Below, piece after piece: positions 1-13,300 of a DNA stretch of 64,000 bases (positions within the stretch are counted from its first letter, which is position 1; the number at the start of each line of letters is the position of its first letter). Below the pieces are notes generated by a model that searched no databases, had not been told where the DNA came from, and saw only the letters and a list, made by a program, of their open reading frames with translations. This DNA comes from Phoronis australis (lineage: Eukaryota; Phoronida; Phoronidae), in NCBI GenBank assembly GCA_002633005.1, contig NMRA01000232.1, forward strand, positions 422,866-486,865, written 5' to 3'. A program made the position numbers and the translations under genes.

Positions 1-1258
1 CAGGTATTAGAACTCACAGGTGCTTTTTTCAAAGGCATATTTAGACCTGGCGCTTGTTCAAGAAGGCCAAGTTTGCAGACCCGGTGCTTACTTACTGTCA
101 ACAAAATGCAGACGATCTCGTACAACAAAATGGATTTTCTTCAATTTCCTTACGTATACATTTAAAGCGAGCATTACGTCACTCGCAATTTTCAATGCTT
201 GTGATGCATTTTATTCATTGATTTGCCCACAATATTTCACTTATGTAATAATTAAATGTAGGCTCAAGACTATCTTGCAAAGCAGTGAATTGCATTCCAG
301 GTTCTTTCAATAAGTTAAGAATTATTCCCAGTGATTATTTGAGACCCGGCACTTATTAGCAACTGGTGAATACGTGTTTTTACTGGGCACTGATTTGAGA
401 CCATCACTTATTAAAGGAACAGCGCTAATATGCGACATTACAGTTAGGCAACTATTGAGATTGTCCATATACTTTGTATGGAGATGATGTCACCACTCCA
501 TATTATGTCTATTGTTATTTTGTCTGAGTGTACTGTACACAATGTGCCACTGGTGTTGCTTATTCTCTGTATGTTATATAAGCACAAAGGCATTGTGAAG
601 TATGAACTGTTGTGGGGCTATTCCTGTTGCTATACTCTGTCTTGTCTAGAGATTAATAGGTCTAGCATTGGCATGCCATTGTTTTGGCTAACTCCCCTGT
701 GGCTTTGTATGAAAACACACCCTTTGTTTAGAAATAGGTCACACCTTTTAGCTTACCTGCACAGTTGGAGAGTGAATATTTTACTTGACTTAAGTGATGG
801 CTGTCCAATGATACTTTAAAAAACCCATCTTTGAAACAAATCATTTTGTCACAACATCCTGGTCAGAATTATGGCTTGTTTTATCTTGCATGTGCCCCAG
901 TCACACATTGTGTCTGACTCCAATCCACTCCATTTGTGGCAGATGCTCGTTATATCACCCAAAAATCAAGTGACTGTTTAGGTGCCAGAATCACTGTACA
1001 CTACCACTGATACGATAAAAAGTCACCCAACAGTGCTAGATGTGGGAATCAGGATACAACTGAGTTGCCGGTATCAGTCGAGTGTTGCCTACTTCATGAC
1101 CACTGGCATAGTAAAGCCTCCATCATGTGTCGGTGTGTAAGCTAAGAGGTGACAATGTCTGTGCTGATGTTTCCTCCTGCTCCTTGAGGGCATTACACTC
1201 TGAGTGATTTGATACTGTCTTGTTGGACTAAAACACCTGTATATAACCTATTGTGTAG
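1..1258. other. Intron of the GOLIM4-like gene
   Basis: No exon is supported. Bases 46-110 and 340-420 repeat a short motif (gaccyggygctta and variants), and a related copy lies near 7485-7540, suggesting a low-copy repeat fragment. Confidence 0.4.
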
Positions 1259-1321
1259 AAGCTGGTTTATGCGGAGCGTGATGCCAAACAGCGTCTTCAA
1301 AGCAAGATGGTGCAGATGCAG
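1259..1321 (+). CDS. GOLIM4-like exon a (coiled coil)
   Basis: 21 codons, entered and left in phase 0, with acceptor tattgtgtag and donor gttatt (weak but GT). The peptide runs KLVYAERDAKQRLQSK then MVQMQ, a charged heptad pattern typical of a Golgi coiled coil. Short and with a weak donor, so less certain than the later exons. Confidence 0.5.
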
Positions 1322-4300
1322 GTTATTTTACTTACCTTGTTTCTAGTTCTTGACCCTTCCGTGTAAAATGTAAAACCAGGGGACACTCACTTTCTTAATT
1401 TCTTTTTGTATTTTCTATTCAGCATGCTTTTTAATTGTGCTAATTCAATGTATTTCATGCGCCAAAAGTAATGGTTGCAAAAGTTTTCATTATCAATTTT
1501 TCATGTACTACCTGTCTGCAAATATTGGAAATTTTTGCAAAATGTTGTTTTATGGCATGGTTAAGCTAAAGTATACTAATTTTTATTAAAACATCTTTCT
1601 ATTTTTGTTGATAAACAGTCAAAGTTGAATTTTTTGTGTGTTGTACAAGTGGTGTAATTTGTCACGTTCCAATTTGCTCCCTGCTCCGTTTCCTGAGTAT
1701 ATAATTTAAAAAAGCAATGTTTTTGGTTTAGTTGAAATCTCCCCACTAATGAATTGCTCTTATATAGGATGAAGTTTTGAATAACAACATTGTGACATTT
1801 GATGGTGTCTTGATACTAGTTCTGTACTCACACTCTCAAACACTTGTGGACCTTAATTGCTCCCATCCTTGGCTGAGCCTAAACTGTGCGCCTCCAGTTT
1901 GTATCTTGTGAAGCCCTGGAAAATTAGTCATGATGGTATATTTCTGTCATGAAGAGGTTGATTAGCACTTAATTCTCTGTAAAGGTCTCACTGTTGCTAA
2001 GCTCACTATTGTCAGGTTACATTGTTGTGCTTGATTCTACACGTATCTACCCATTCCCACGATGGAGTTTTGTGAAATTATGATTCATTATGTTGTCATT
2101 AACAAGAGGGGTAATTGCCTTTTAATTGAGATTTTTTATTATTAATTTTTGAAATTCAAGAATTTCAAAGTGACTCAGTACAATGAAATAAATTAAACAG
2201 TTTTATTTGTTACCACTTGGTAATGATTTAAATAGCTTAGTACCACATTTGGTGTGGCAGTGCGAGTGTCTAACATCATTAACACATTTTTGTTGCTCAG
2301 TTTGTTTTGCTGATGAGCTTGTGACCTGGATCAAGTGTTTAATGAGCTTTGCATGCAATTGACCCGCATTTAATTTCTAGCTTATTAATGCAGCACCTTG
2401 TTTTTTACCAGAACCAGCACCAAACTGACGTTCAGACTAAAGAGCAAGCTTTAACACAGTTGAACACACAGCTGTTAACTCAAGAGGTGCTTACAACTAC
2501 TTTGTACCCAGTTCTTGTAAAAGTTGTTTTGTAATAGACAAAATGAGTTCATTTGACTAATTTGATAAATATTTCATGCTACATTACTGGAAATGATAAC
2601 AAATGTTATCAAAAATGAAATGTTGCTTAGTGACAAATCTTACAGGCTGATGTAAAAGTTGCGCAAACTGTCTAGTTACCCGTTTATTGCTTTCCTTGAG
2701 AAATTCGAGTACTGTACCATGTGCGTTCAAAAATTCATAGTGATTGTTACAGGATCATGTTTTAATAGAAAATATGCATTTTTTGTAAGTGCGGTTAATA
2801 ATTCCATTTACAGTGATAGTCTATTTATGGAAGCTACTGCATATTGGTCATTCACATTTTTCACTAATGGGTTTGTTTGGTGTACATCGTAATGTTGTTT
2901 AACGGACTATATTGTTGGTTTTCTAAAGAATAAAATTAATTCTAAGTTCACTCGGTGCATCAAGTATGAATAATTCAAGCTGCTGACAACAGTCTTTGTT
3001 AACTAAATCAGTGTACCTCTCAAATAACTTTTTCTCTTCATCGTACTGTCCTAGCTGGTCTACTTCACTGTACCCCATTCACCAAAACTCTGAGAAGAAA
3101 TTTTAAAATGTAACCAAAAATGAAAACTCATTTTGATTGTGTGTCCAAACGTCCTCCAAATCACAATGGAATGTCTGCAGCTCTTGCTCATGGCGTAATG
3201 ACTTATGCTTTAGAGCCAGTCACGGACAGACCAGCTGACGATAAGCCAACTTAACAACCAGGTACAACGGCTGCAGGTTAATATTTCTTGATTCTCCTGT
3301 TACAAAGCAATCAGAAACTAAGTTGAGCTGTGTTGAACGTCGTTCTTTGCTGTTGTATGCTGTCTTGGAAATACTCGTTTTCAAAAAGTATAGTACGTTA
3401 CTTTTTCTTTTAGTGTAAGGATGATTGACAACAAGATTATACTCTCGTGCAGGGGTTTTATATCTTTTCATTCTGTCTTATTTTCTTCCCACCTTCCTGA
3501 TATGCATTGCATGTCTTTGTCATGAATTTGCTATGAAAACAGTAGTTTTAGAATAAATTGGACAATGTTGAAATTTGGCAAAGTTTAGACCCACAGAATC
3601 ATTACTCGTTTCTTTAACCAGAACATGTTTCAGTTTTGAGAATTGGCCACTAGAAACAATATCACTCTAAACTCGGATTAAAGTTTTACAAAAATGCCAA
3701 TTTATTGCTACAAATCCTGAACTTAATTGCCTAATAATAGAGTCTTTTCACATTGTTTCGGGTGTGAGGTCAATTCATGCGTCAATAAGTGCACGAGTAT
3801 GCGAGAGATGCAAATGAAGGGGCATCACAACATTAAGTGCAAGTTGTGGTAAATGCTGCTCTTGGCAGCAGGTGTCGGATGTCGAGCGTAGTGTGCGATT
3901 GATAGCAGGACTTGCAAGAGATCTTCATTGGGTTGGTGCGCCTCTGTAGTAGTTAGTATTTTGTTAGTAAATGTACGTATGGCCTATGGCCTTGAATGTT
4001 TGAAATACATAAAAAATCTCATTAAATTTTTGCTTAAGTTTGTGTGGCCATTCACTGACTAACCTGCAGTCATTGCACTCTAAAATAATTCCGTAACTGC
4101 AGGTGTTGGCAAGCAAGACACTTTTTTACCAGCGATAAAGCTTCTACCCTTTCGTGCCTGATTTATCAACTGTTTACAGTGGCGGATTTAGAGTGGGGCC
4201 AAGGGGGCNNNNNNNNNNNNNNNNNNNNNNNNNCCCCCCTAAAATTCTCCCAGATTCCATTTGGCAATACGGGAGTGCGAAAGTCTGTCGGGCAAAATCC

Positions 4301-7300
4301 TGGCTAAGACTCTGCCCTGGCAACCTTCCTAACTTAAAATCCTGAATCCGCCCCTGGTTTACAATTAGTTTGAACAAATTTTTAACAGAATTCTGCAATG
4401 ATTTTTATGTGAAATAGGCTTCTGATAATTTAAACTGATTGACTTTTTAAAAATTGTAAAAATCTTGAGTCAGATGAAAACTATTGTGTTATTAAATAAA
4501 CTGAAATTTTGTGTTTTTTTAAATTAGGTACAATTATTGTACGAAATGATAACTTGCATAGTTGATGATTTTGTAAGCATGCAGTCAAACACAGAATAAA
4601 AACCGCATCCTCCCACCCAGTAGTCGGGGGTATTTTGCATACTGATATTTTCACTGTACAAGCAGAAGTTCTCTCCTGGCTACAGAAAACCGAAAGTAAA
4701 CACTACCCCTTCAATTGTACTCGTGCTATGTCTCGTGTACCACGCCATTTTGTGCTGGGCATGCGCATTATGGATGTGAAATTACTCTATTGTGGCAAGA
4801 CGTTCATCCAAGTGTGGCAGAGTGTGACAGAATTCTGTCTAAGTGTGTCTTGTTTATTTTGAAAACTACTGAGAAGCTTGTGCCACTCTGCAATTCCCAT
4901 TTCTCAAATGATAGCCTGAAGGTGGTGGTGCTGGTCGATTGGTTCTGGCTTGTGCTTGGCTTTCCCTTGCTTGCTTAGCAGCTTGCTTGGTGGCTCATGA
5001 TAAGAACACAGTTCTAATATATGTTTCTTGACTGTGTTGTTTCAAGTAGCAGTTATTCCTGGGGTATTGGAGGGTTTCTAGGATTTACAGTCAGGTGTTG
5101 AACTATGAACCTTGCTGATTATCAGTGTGTGACCACTGTTGCCTAGCGTACTTGTCCTGGTTAATGCCCATGAGTGCTTAAATGAGGAAACTCAGGTCAC
5201 TGATATCTTTTGAGCGGGCATTAAACAGAGCAAGGCATTTAAAAACAAAAAAATGAATTTATTTGAGATGTCAGGTTATTGTGTTTTACAAGTGGTCCAT
5301 TCAGGTAAATGATTGGAGACTTGTTTGTAGTCAGCATGGGGATGACTGCATTTTTGTGTAAAACAATTACAGTGCTCATTGTCGCACACTGAGTTTACAT
5401 ACAATTAGTAGAACAAAGATATTCAATGACTTGTAATGTTCATTTTGTGTCATTCAATGAACCACCTGTAAATGCTTCTGAGACAACAGTAACTATTCCA
5501 GCATTTTATCTTGCAGTCTCAGCTCAGTGAACTACAGAAACACCAGAATCAGATCATTCAAGGTAAGTTACCTCAGTTGATTATGTATTTTTGGCTGAAG
5601 TTAACATGGTCCATCATTGGTACCTTGATTTGGAGTTTTAAGAAAAAATATCAAAGTTTCAGAATGGTAAACATGAAGTATGTAGTCAAACAAATACTGT
5701 GTTGTATGAAATCCACCCTATCGTCGATACGGTTTCAAAAAAGTAAAAGTAACATAAAGTTTATAATGTTGGGTTTAAGAAGAAGTTGAACATTAAGCAT
5801 AGTCAGTTTCCGGCAGTGAGACTATATACAGATATTTACAAGTGTATAATAGCTTACTATTTTCAAGCTATAGCTTAATAGCTCAAAAAGCTTGAGGTCT
5901 TAAACTTGCCTTACCTTATGACTTTCAATTATTTTTTGACTAAATAATAGTCAGCCTTCTCAGTACATAACAGCCAAATGTATTTGAACTCTCCATTTGC
6001 TTGTAATGTTGTTTTTTCTCAAATAATAAATTGGTAAAGGCATTGAGTTAGAGTATACACTAACGCTCTATAATCACAGTTTCTTTTTTAGATGTTACAA
6101 GATTTTTCTGGATATTGCAGGGCAACAGCAAGATCAGAATGCAGTTCAAGGTTCGGTGTTTCGTGCAGCTGGACTTGGTCAGCAAGCTGCTCAGGGACAG
6201 GGCTTAGGTCATCAGGGACAGAATGTAGGTCAGCAGGGGCTGAATCTAGGTCAGCAAGGACAGAATTTGGGTCAGATGGCACAACATCTAGGTCAGATGG
6301 CGCAGAATCTAGGTCAGCTGCCACAGAATCTAGGTCAGCTGCCACAGAATCTAGGTCAGCAAGGACAGAATCTAGGTCAGCAAGGACAGAATCTAGGTCA
6401 GCAGGGACAGAATCTAGATCAGAAGGAACATAAAGCGGATCAGAAAGTAGAGGGTCAACAGGTGCAGAACTTAGGTCAACAAGAGCAAAATATGGGTCAG
6501 CGAGGACCAGGTGTTGGAGCACAACCTGGTGATGGCAATGCTGGTAAGTGGGGTAGTTCAGCTAGAGCTGATATGGAACATCAGAAATAAAGCATAAATG
6601 TAATCTGTTGTTGAACTGCTGTCACAGAATTCACTGCAAATGTGCTGTGTATTTAGCTTTAGTGTTGTAACGGTTGGTGTTTGTACCATGTGTCATTCGA
6701 ATTGTAACATGGCGCAAATGAAGAGACCTTCCATGGAAACTCAAATATCCCATGCGACATGGTTCATGGCTGAAGTACCCTCCCTTTGTCCCATGGGAAG
6801 TGGGTTTTTGAAAGCTAACTACTGTTGGCAAATTCTATACTGAAATGAAATCACCATAAATGATTACAGAATCTATCTATTGCACTCAGTTTTAACTGAA
6901 TTGGCGTAAAAGAAATCAAGACTTTTGGGAAATCTCATGTTATTTAAGGATGCCAAATCCTGTTTTGATAATTCAACCAATCGCTCTTCTATCATCTGTT
7001 AGTGCATCATTGTCATCCCACTTGAGTGATTAAAGCAGTAAAAACATATGTCATATGTTGGATATCATGGTTCTCAGTGGGCGGTCTTTCTGTCATGTAA
7101 CTCTCGTAAAGCATAAATCATTCTTGCCCATTAAGCAGACGTTGAAAGGGGTTTTCAAATTTTGCTCCAAACATATGAAGGTTGTCGAGGCTTACTAAGC
7201 GTTATTTTGTTTGAGAGAGTTATTTGCAATTCTGTCACTAGGCCAAAACCGGATTTGGTATCATTTTAAGAAATCAATGCATTTTGATGTACAGTATTTC

Positions 7301-10300
7301 TGAAATAAAGTGGCACGTGTGATTGTTGTGGAGGTATATATCGTGGTGTACTTGCTTAGAATCATTGTGTTGCTCAAGGAAATCGTGATAAAACTTAAAA
7401 GACACTGTCTTGGATTTCTAAACGAACTAGCTTTTGAGAGTGATTGTATATGCCCATAAGCACTTGTTGACTAAAAATTGTTCAAGAAGCCAGCGCTTGT
7501 GGCGCCCTCTTGTTGAACAAGCTTCTGCGTCTCATTTTACTAAAAGTGGAACTTCTTTGTGAGACATTCTTTAAGTCCAGTGTGTCCAGTTTTTAATATG
7601 TGAGCATCTCTCTCGCTGCAGTTAACCTGTCATTTTATTTGTATGAAAATTCACACTTAGTTACCAATTTCATTATTGTTTTACTAGCATATAATGTTGC
7701 CAATGAAAAGAATGGTCAGGCGTTGGCCAATGCTGGCGGTGACCAAGGAAACCAACAAAACAATATGGGTGAGTGCAAACAGGTATTGCTATTATGTACC
7801 ATTTGTGCCATGGTAAAATTGTGAGTGTTTGGTTTCAAAAGGCCAGTGGTCTATGACATAAATACATGCACATGTTATGTACCGCGACTATTACCAGATA
7901 TTCCTCTTGACTTTTTGAATCTTCTGATTTTGCATATTTCCTTGGTTTCCAGAACACCTTATCGTCATAGCATCTTGCTTCAGAGTTGACAAAACCTACA
8001 ACTCTGACTGTGTCTTGATGATGGGCAAGACAAATTCAGTTTGTTTGGTGTGAATTACTTTTAGTGCTTTTGTTACAGAAATTAATCATTAAATAACTCT
8101 TCAATTGTTGCCGTCTCGGGCAGGATTTTAAATAGTATTAATAGTACCCTGCAGCATTTTCTAACTAATGATCAGATATCATTTTGGATGATGTTGGATA
8201 AGAGTTTAGTAAAAATCATAATTATTACTTAGAAATCAACACTGTCTCTTTTGGCCTCTTGTCTTGGTATGTGCTTTTAACTGTTTTTTCTTGTTACCAG
8301 CACTCGACCTTAGATTGTGTTTGGCAATCTGGGAACAATCTCAAGTTGCTACGAAGTTGCCACTGCGAATATCAAAGTCAGACCTCAATAATTCACCCAA
8401 AATTCATTGCTAAGTTCGTGTTGACTTCCGACATTTTTACTAAAACATTTTTCTTAGTTTTATTTACCTTTGATTCTCTATTGTTCCATTTATTTTGTGA
8501 AATCAGTGCATTTGCCACTGCAGCAGTCAGCACACATCAAACATGCTTAAATTACAACAGGAAGTAAACAGATGGAAGTTGGAATTGTCTGGTGAAATAT
8601 GCACCACCAGTATATGTGATCGTCTGCGCTCTATGTTAGTTCATTGGTCAGAGAATGAAGTGTACATTTACGGGGAGAAATTGGAAAGGTATGTGTAAGA
8701 TACTGAGAATGGGGCATGTTGCGACCCTATGACCTTTGTTTAGTTGATGAATTTTACGCCGGGTCGCCAACCTCAGATTTCATTCGGTGACTTGGGATTT
8801 TCAGTTTTGGCAACCTGGGATTTTTGTCAAGTCACTAAGTGTTAAGTCACTAAATGGCGTTAAGCTAAGCGTCGATTGCTGGTTGCACTTTCCTTCTTGA
8901 TGAACATATGTGAAGGAAAAACCTGGTCAGTGTGCCCTCATGAAGTACAAGGCAAATCCACTCGGCTGTGTTGAACTGCAGCCTTATAAATAATTCTGCT
9001 GTGGCCTAATACTTCTTTTGTTTTCAGGTCAAAGACTACAGTTGAATAAGCCACTGAATCCCAAAGAGATGGAGGAAGAGAAAGAGAAGAATGAACAGGT
9101 GTAGTATTGTTATAATTTGTGAGCTTACCTGCTACCTGGCATGAGTCTTATGGACCCATTGAACACCATTTTCTATCAAAACTATCCATGACATCTGTCT
9201 AGCGGTAAAAGCACACCGGTGTTGGACAAAATAATTGGCAGAAAATTGATTAGCTTTTCAGTCTTCTAGGTTTTGTAACATTTTTATGAAGGTCTGCAAA
9301 TTTTCAAGATTTTGTCTATAATCAGTTTTCAAGATCTTGTCTAAACTCATTTTTCAATATCTGGGGCTTAGCTAAGACAAATCTTAATTTTTAGTAAATT
9401 TTAAAATAAATTATAGTTAAAGTTGTCTCAAAACCAATTCTAAAAAGAGATCTTAAGTTTGACTTAAGTGTTTGGCGCAAGTTTTGTCTTAATTTTGACT
9501 AACTTATTGAATGTGAAAGTTTCAAAGTTTGAAATTTAAGGCAAATCTTAAACTTAAGTCAAAAGTGAACTTAGGTTAGTTTCTTGGAACAGACCCCTTG
9601 TCTATACGCAGTTCCATGTCACACATGATGTAAACCTAAACCTGTTACAAAATATGCTTTCTGTTAAAAATGACTTTTGATTTGGACCATTTACCATGAG
9701 CTTGGCCTCAATTTGTTCCATAGACTGGTGAGCAGTTTATTAATACTGGAGACCAGACTCAAGTTATTTAATATCCCAAGCATGTCCTCAAGCAATTATT
9801 GTCAGTTCTTCCAAGCTGACATGCTTTTTTAGTCACACTGTGGTAAGTGGTCTGAATCAAAAGTTAAAAGTTTCCGTGACAAAATTTGTGTGGTGCCACT
9901 AGATTATAATGAGGCTTGGCTGTCTTCCATTTTGTTCGTCAAGATTTTCATTTGGAGTGCTGTAAAATAAAGTTGATAGGTTATGGCATGTAGTTACTTG
10001 TCAGAACTTGGTAACTGTTTCATACAAGTTGCTGTAGGACTCCATAATTACTCTGCGCGTGTAATGTAGTAGTAGTAGTAATACACTTTATTCACTTTAA
10101 GTCAAAAACCAAAAAATACAGTTGATACAGATTTACGCTTATGGAGACTCCGTGAAGGACCCGAGAGGTCCACTGACCACGGAGCCACCAGCGCAGAGTA
10201 CTGTTGTTCCTGGGTTTTCTTCAATTTTATTCTTCTTCTTATTCTTATTCTTCTTCCGACCAACTTTGAGGCTTAATAACTACTGATTGGGTGCAGGTAC

Positions 10301-13300
10301 GGTCTTTCAATTCAGCATATGATTTTTGACAGTATATAAATTTTGATTCGTGATATATTCATATTCCATAATGCACCGGAAGAGGTCATTTGGTGCAAAG
10401 GTCATGTAATTTTCAAAATGCTTTATTTTAAAAGCTATTCTTTTCAAATTCGGTACACAGGTATAAGGCAATTTAAAAAAATACTTTTCTAAGTAATCAG
10501 GTTATCGAATCAGGTTAAACAGGTCAAAGGTCATTAGGTGCAAACTAAGATTTTCAGCTAGACATTTCAAATTCACATGTCTGATTGACACAGGTAATTC
10601 AATTCGGAATCCAAAGTTTTAGGTCATTTAGTGCAAACATGGGGTCATTAGGTGCATTTTTGTTCTGAAAATTTGACCTTTTCATTCACCAAGTATTCTG
10701 ATGTGTCAACCGTTAGACAACTGTGATTCTCAGCATTAAACACATTTTTCATGGGCTTTGCAATAATTCTCCTAAAGACGCTTATAATGCACCGGATAGG
10801 GTCAATTAGTGCAAAGGTCATGTAACGTCCAAAATGTTATATCTCTTACGTTTTTCAAGGAATTGTTTTCACTTTCAGCACACTGGTGTAAGTCAAAATG
10901 CCAATTGAACACCCTACTTTAATGCGCAATAGGCCTAACCAATCAGAAAAAATAGGTCAAAGGTCATTGATTGCAAAATTAAAAATTTGAGCTAGAGACT
11001 TCAAAATTACATATTTGTTTACTAAATGCGATTGAGTTTTAATTCTAAATTTTCAGGTCATTTGGTTCACCCATGGGGTCATTGGGTGCATTTTTCTTCT
11101 AAAAGTTTGACCAATTCATTCATCTTGTATTCTGAAGTGCTTAAAGTAAAGCATCTGTGATTTTTAGCATTAACCACACTTTTAATCGAGTTTTCAATTA
11201 TTCCCTCATCGGGGCTCATAATGCACTGGAAGAGGTCAATTAGTGGAAAGGTCATCAAAAAATTAATATGTAATTTATCCTACAATTTTAAAGAATTCCT
11301 TTTCATATTGGTAAACGGGCTGTTGTCAGTAACTTGACATAATAATTCCAGTAATACGCACGCACAGAGTCCGTTATTGTCACGCCGTGACAATAATCTT
11401 TCTAGTTTATATGTGCTGTACAGTTACACTTTAATGTTCAAATACCAAAAAGACTTAAATGTAGATCTAGATGCCAGATTGATATCAATGGTAGTGTGAG
11501 GGATACAATGTGCAGAAGTCTTTGACTGGTCGAGATTTTGATGTTGAGGGTTTTGCCTGCATGTTCAGTAATTATCAAACACATTCTCTAAATGTGCAAA
11601 CACTTGATAAACCCAAAGATCTTTCTGCTTTAAACTAGAACGCATTGATCGTTTTTACATTACGGTTACTAAAAATACATTCAACTGATTGCCTGGTTAA
11701 TTTGGAAAGATATTCTTCTTTAATTACTGGTCACTTTGCATGTATTTACTATCAATAGAACAACAGGAAATGACAGAAACTATCCAGCAAAAGGCCAAAT
11801 TCTTTGTTACACATTCATTTCCACCGAGCAAAGATAATGTCCTAGTCGCTATTTAACACAGTCTGTGTTCTTTTGGTCATTTAACTGTCTTTGGTCAATG
11901 GTTGTGAATTGAGAACCAAGTTGTTTACCTTTTGGTAAGCTGTTAGTCTCAATGTTTTAGTGTTCCATGGACAGTAAATACATGTTGAGGGAGTAGAAAT
12001 TAATGTGGAAAAATGCCTCTTTAAACTAATCAAGGCTCTGAGTTTTTGCTAAAGGCAATATCAAATTGATAAAAAAGTGTTTGCTTTCCCTCTAAAAGTT
12101 TCAATCTTCCTTGTCTCACTCTCTGTTTTTGCTTGTATTCTCAGAGACACCAGGTCAATAAACCTCTCAACAGAGAAGGTGACCAAGAAACAGCTGATGG
12201 CGGAGGCCAGAACAACCAAGATGGTGGTAACAAGGAGGAACAGGGAGAGCTGGCCGGTGGTGGTGGTGGTGTAATCGCACGCCAGCAGGTGGCGCCACCT
12301 GGAAACAAGAATGAGGAGGAGAAAGTGAAGGCTGGGGACGAAGATGAAGAAACAAATGATGTGGAGAACGTGGATAAATACAAGAGACATGGTGAGTGGA
12401 CGGGGACAGCTTCCATGTACAGTGGCAGCCCCTTGACAATAGACATTTTACGGATTTATAACTAAGAAATGATTTCTCACCCCATTGTAATTTTTCGATT
12501 TTACGATCATTTTACTTAAGGTATGGGGTTCCCACATGATGTCGCACAAACTGGTTTTCAACAGAGTGTAACTAGATAAAATAGTTGAATTGGTAAAATT
12601 CAACATCATATCATATAATTGTTAACATTCATGATCGGAGTTGCTGGTTTATCAAGCAAATGGTGAAGTAATCGAGCAGTTTTTCCACTTATTAAAAGGC
12701 ATTTATTGGCAGCTTGGACTTGAAATGTACATTAAGCCATGATGTGCCTTGAAGTTTGTTTTTTGATTTTTTTGCACATAGCGCATAAAAGCTCACAGAT
12801 TGTTGTCACCCTGTCCGGCTATCCAGTTTTCCAGGTGTCCCTTCAATATCTCAACAACCTATGGTCTGATCTTATTAAGATGTGGCACAATTGTGGAGGG
12901 CCTTATGCCAACAAATTGCTGTGCCCATTGTATCATTTGGTGTTGTCCTTGCCAAACCTCATGATTGTTCTTCATGAAAGGAAGTAGACTAGGTCCTGCT
13001 AATTTTTGGATGCCTAATGCTGTGTTTTTGTGCAAATTGTCACATTTGTCGAAATACTGAAAATTGTGATGCCACGGACAAAAGATCTTTCTTGTACTCC
13101 TGTCCACTTCATTTTAATTTATTTAAGTAATAAAATTAAGAAATCTGCTTTTACTTTGAGTTAGTCTAGTATGTTATTTGAATAATGAGCATGCACTCTT
13201 TCTCTTTCAGCACCAGAGTTAAAGAATGTAAGTACCCTAGTTCCTTCATTTCCATTAACTTTTTTCTCTGCCACATGCGCCTTTTGGCAACTTACCTATT

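Noticed and set aside
2656-2679. Possible extra coiled-coil exon after cttacag
   Set aside because: The putative donor (gtctag) is poor and the neighbouring exons join in phase without it.
6088-6522. Minus-strand ORF of 144 codons with an Asp/Ser/Ala repeat, and a third open + frame
   Set aside because: Shadow of the 21-nt coding minisatellite; only the LGQQGQN frame connects to both flanking exons.
12061-12446. Several minus-strand ORFs opposite exon g
   Set aside because: Antisense shadows of a Gly/Glu-rich coding exon; no splice or start context of their own.
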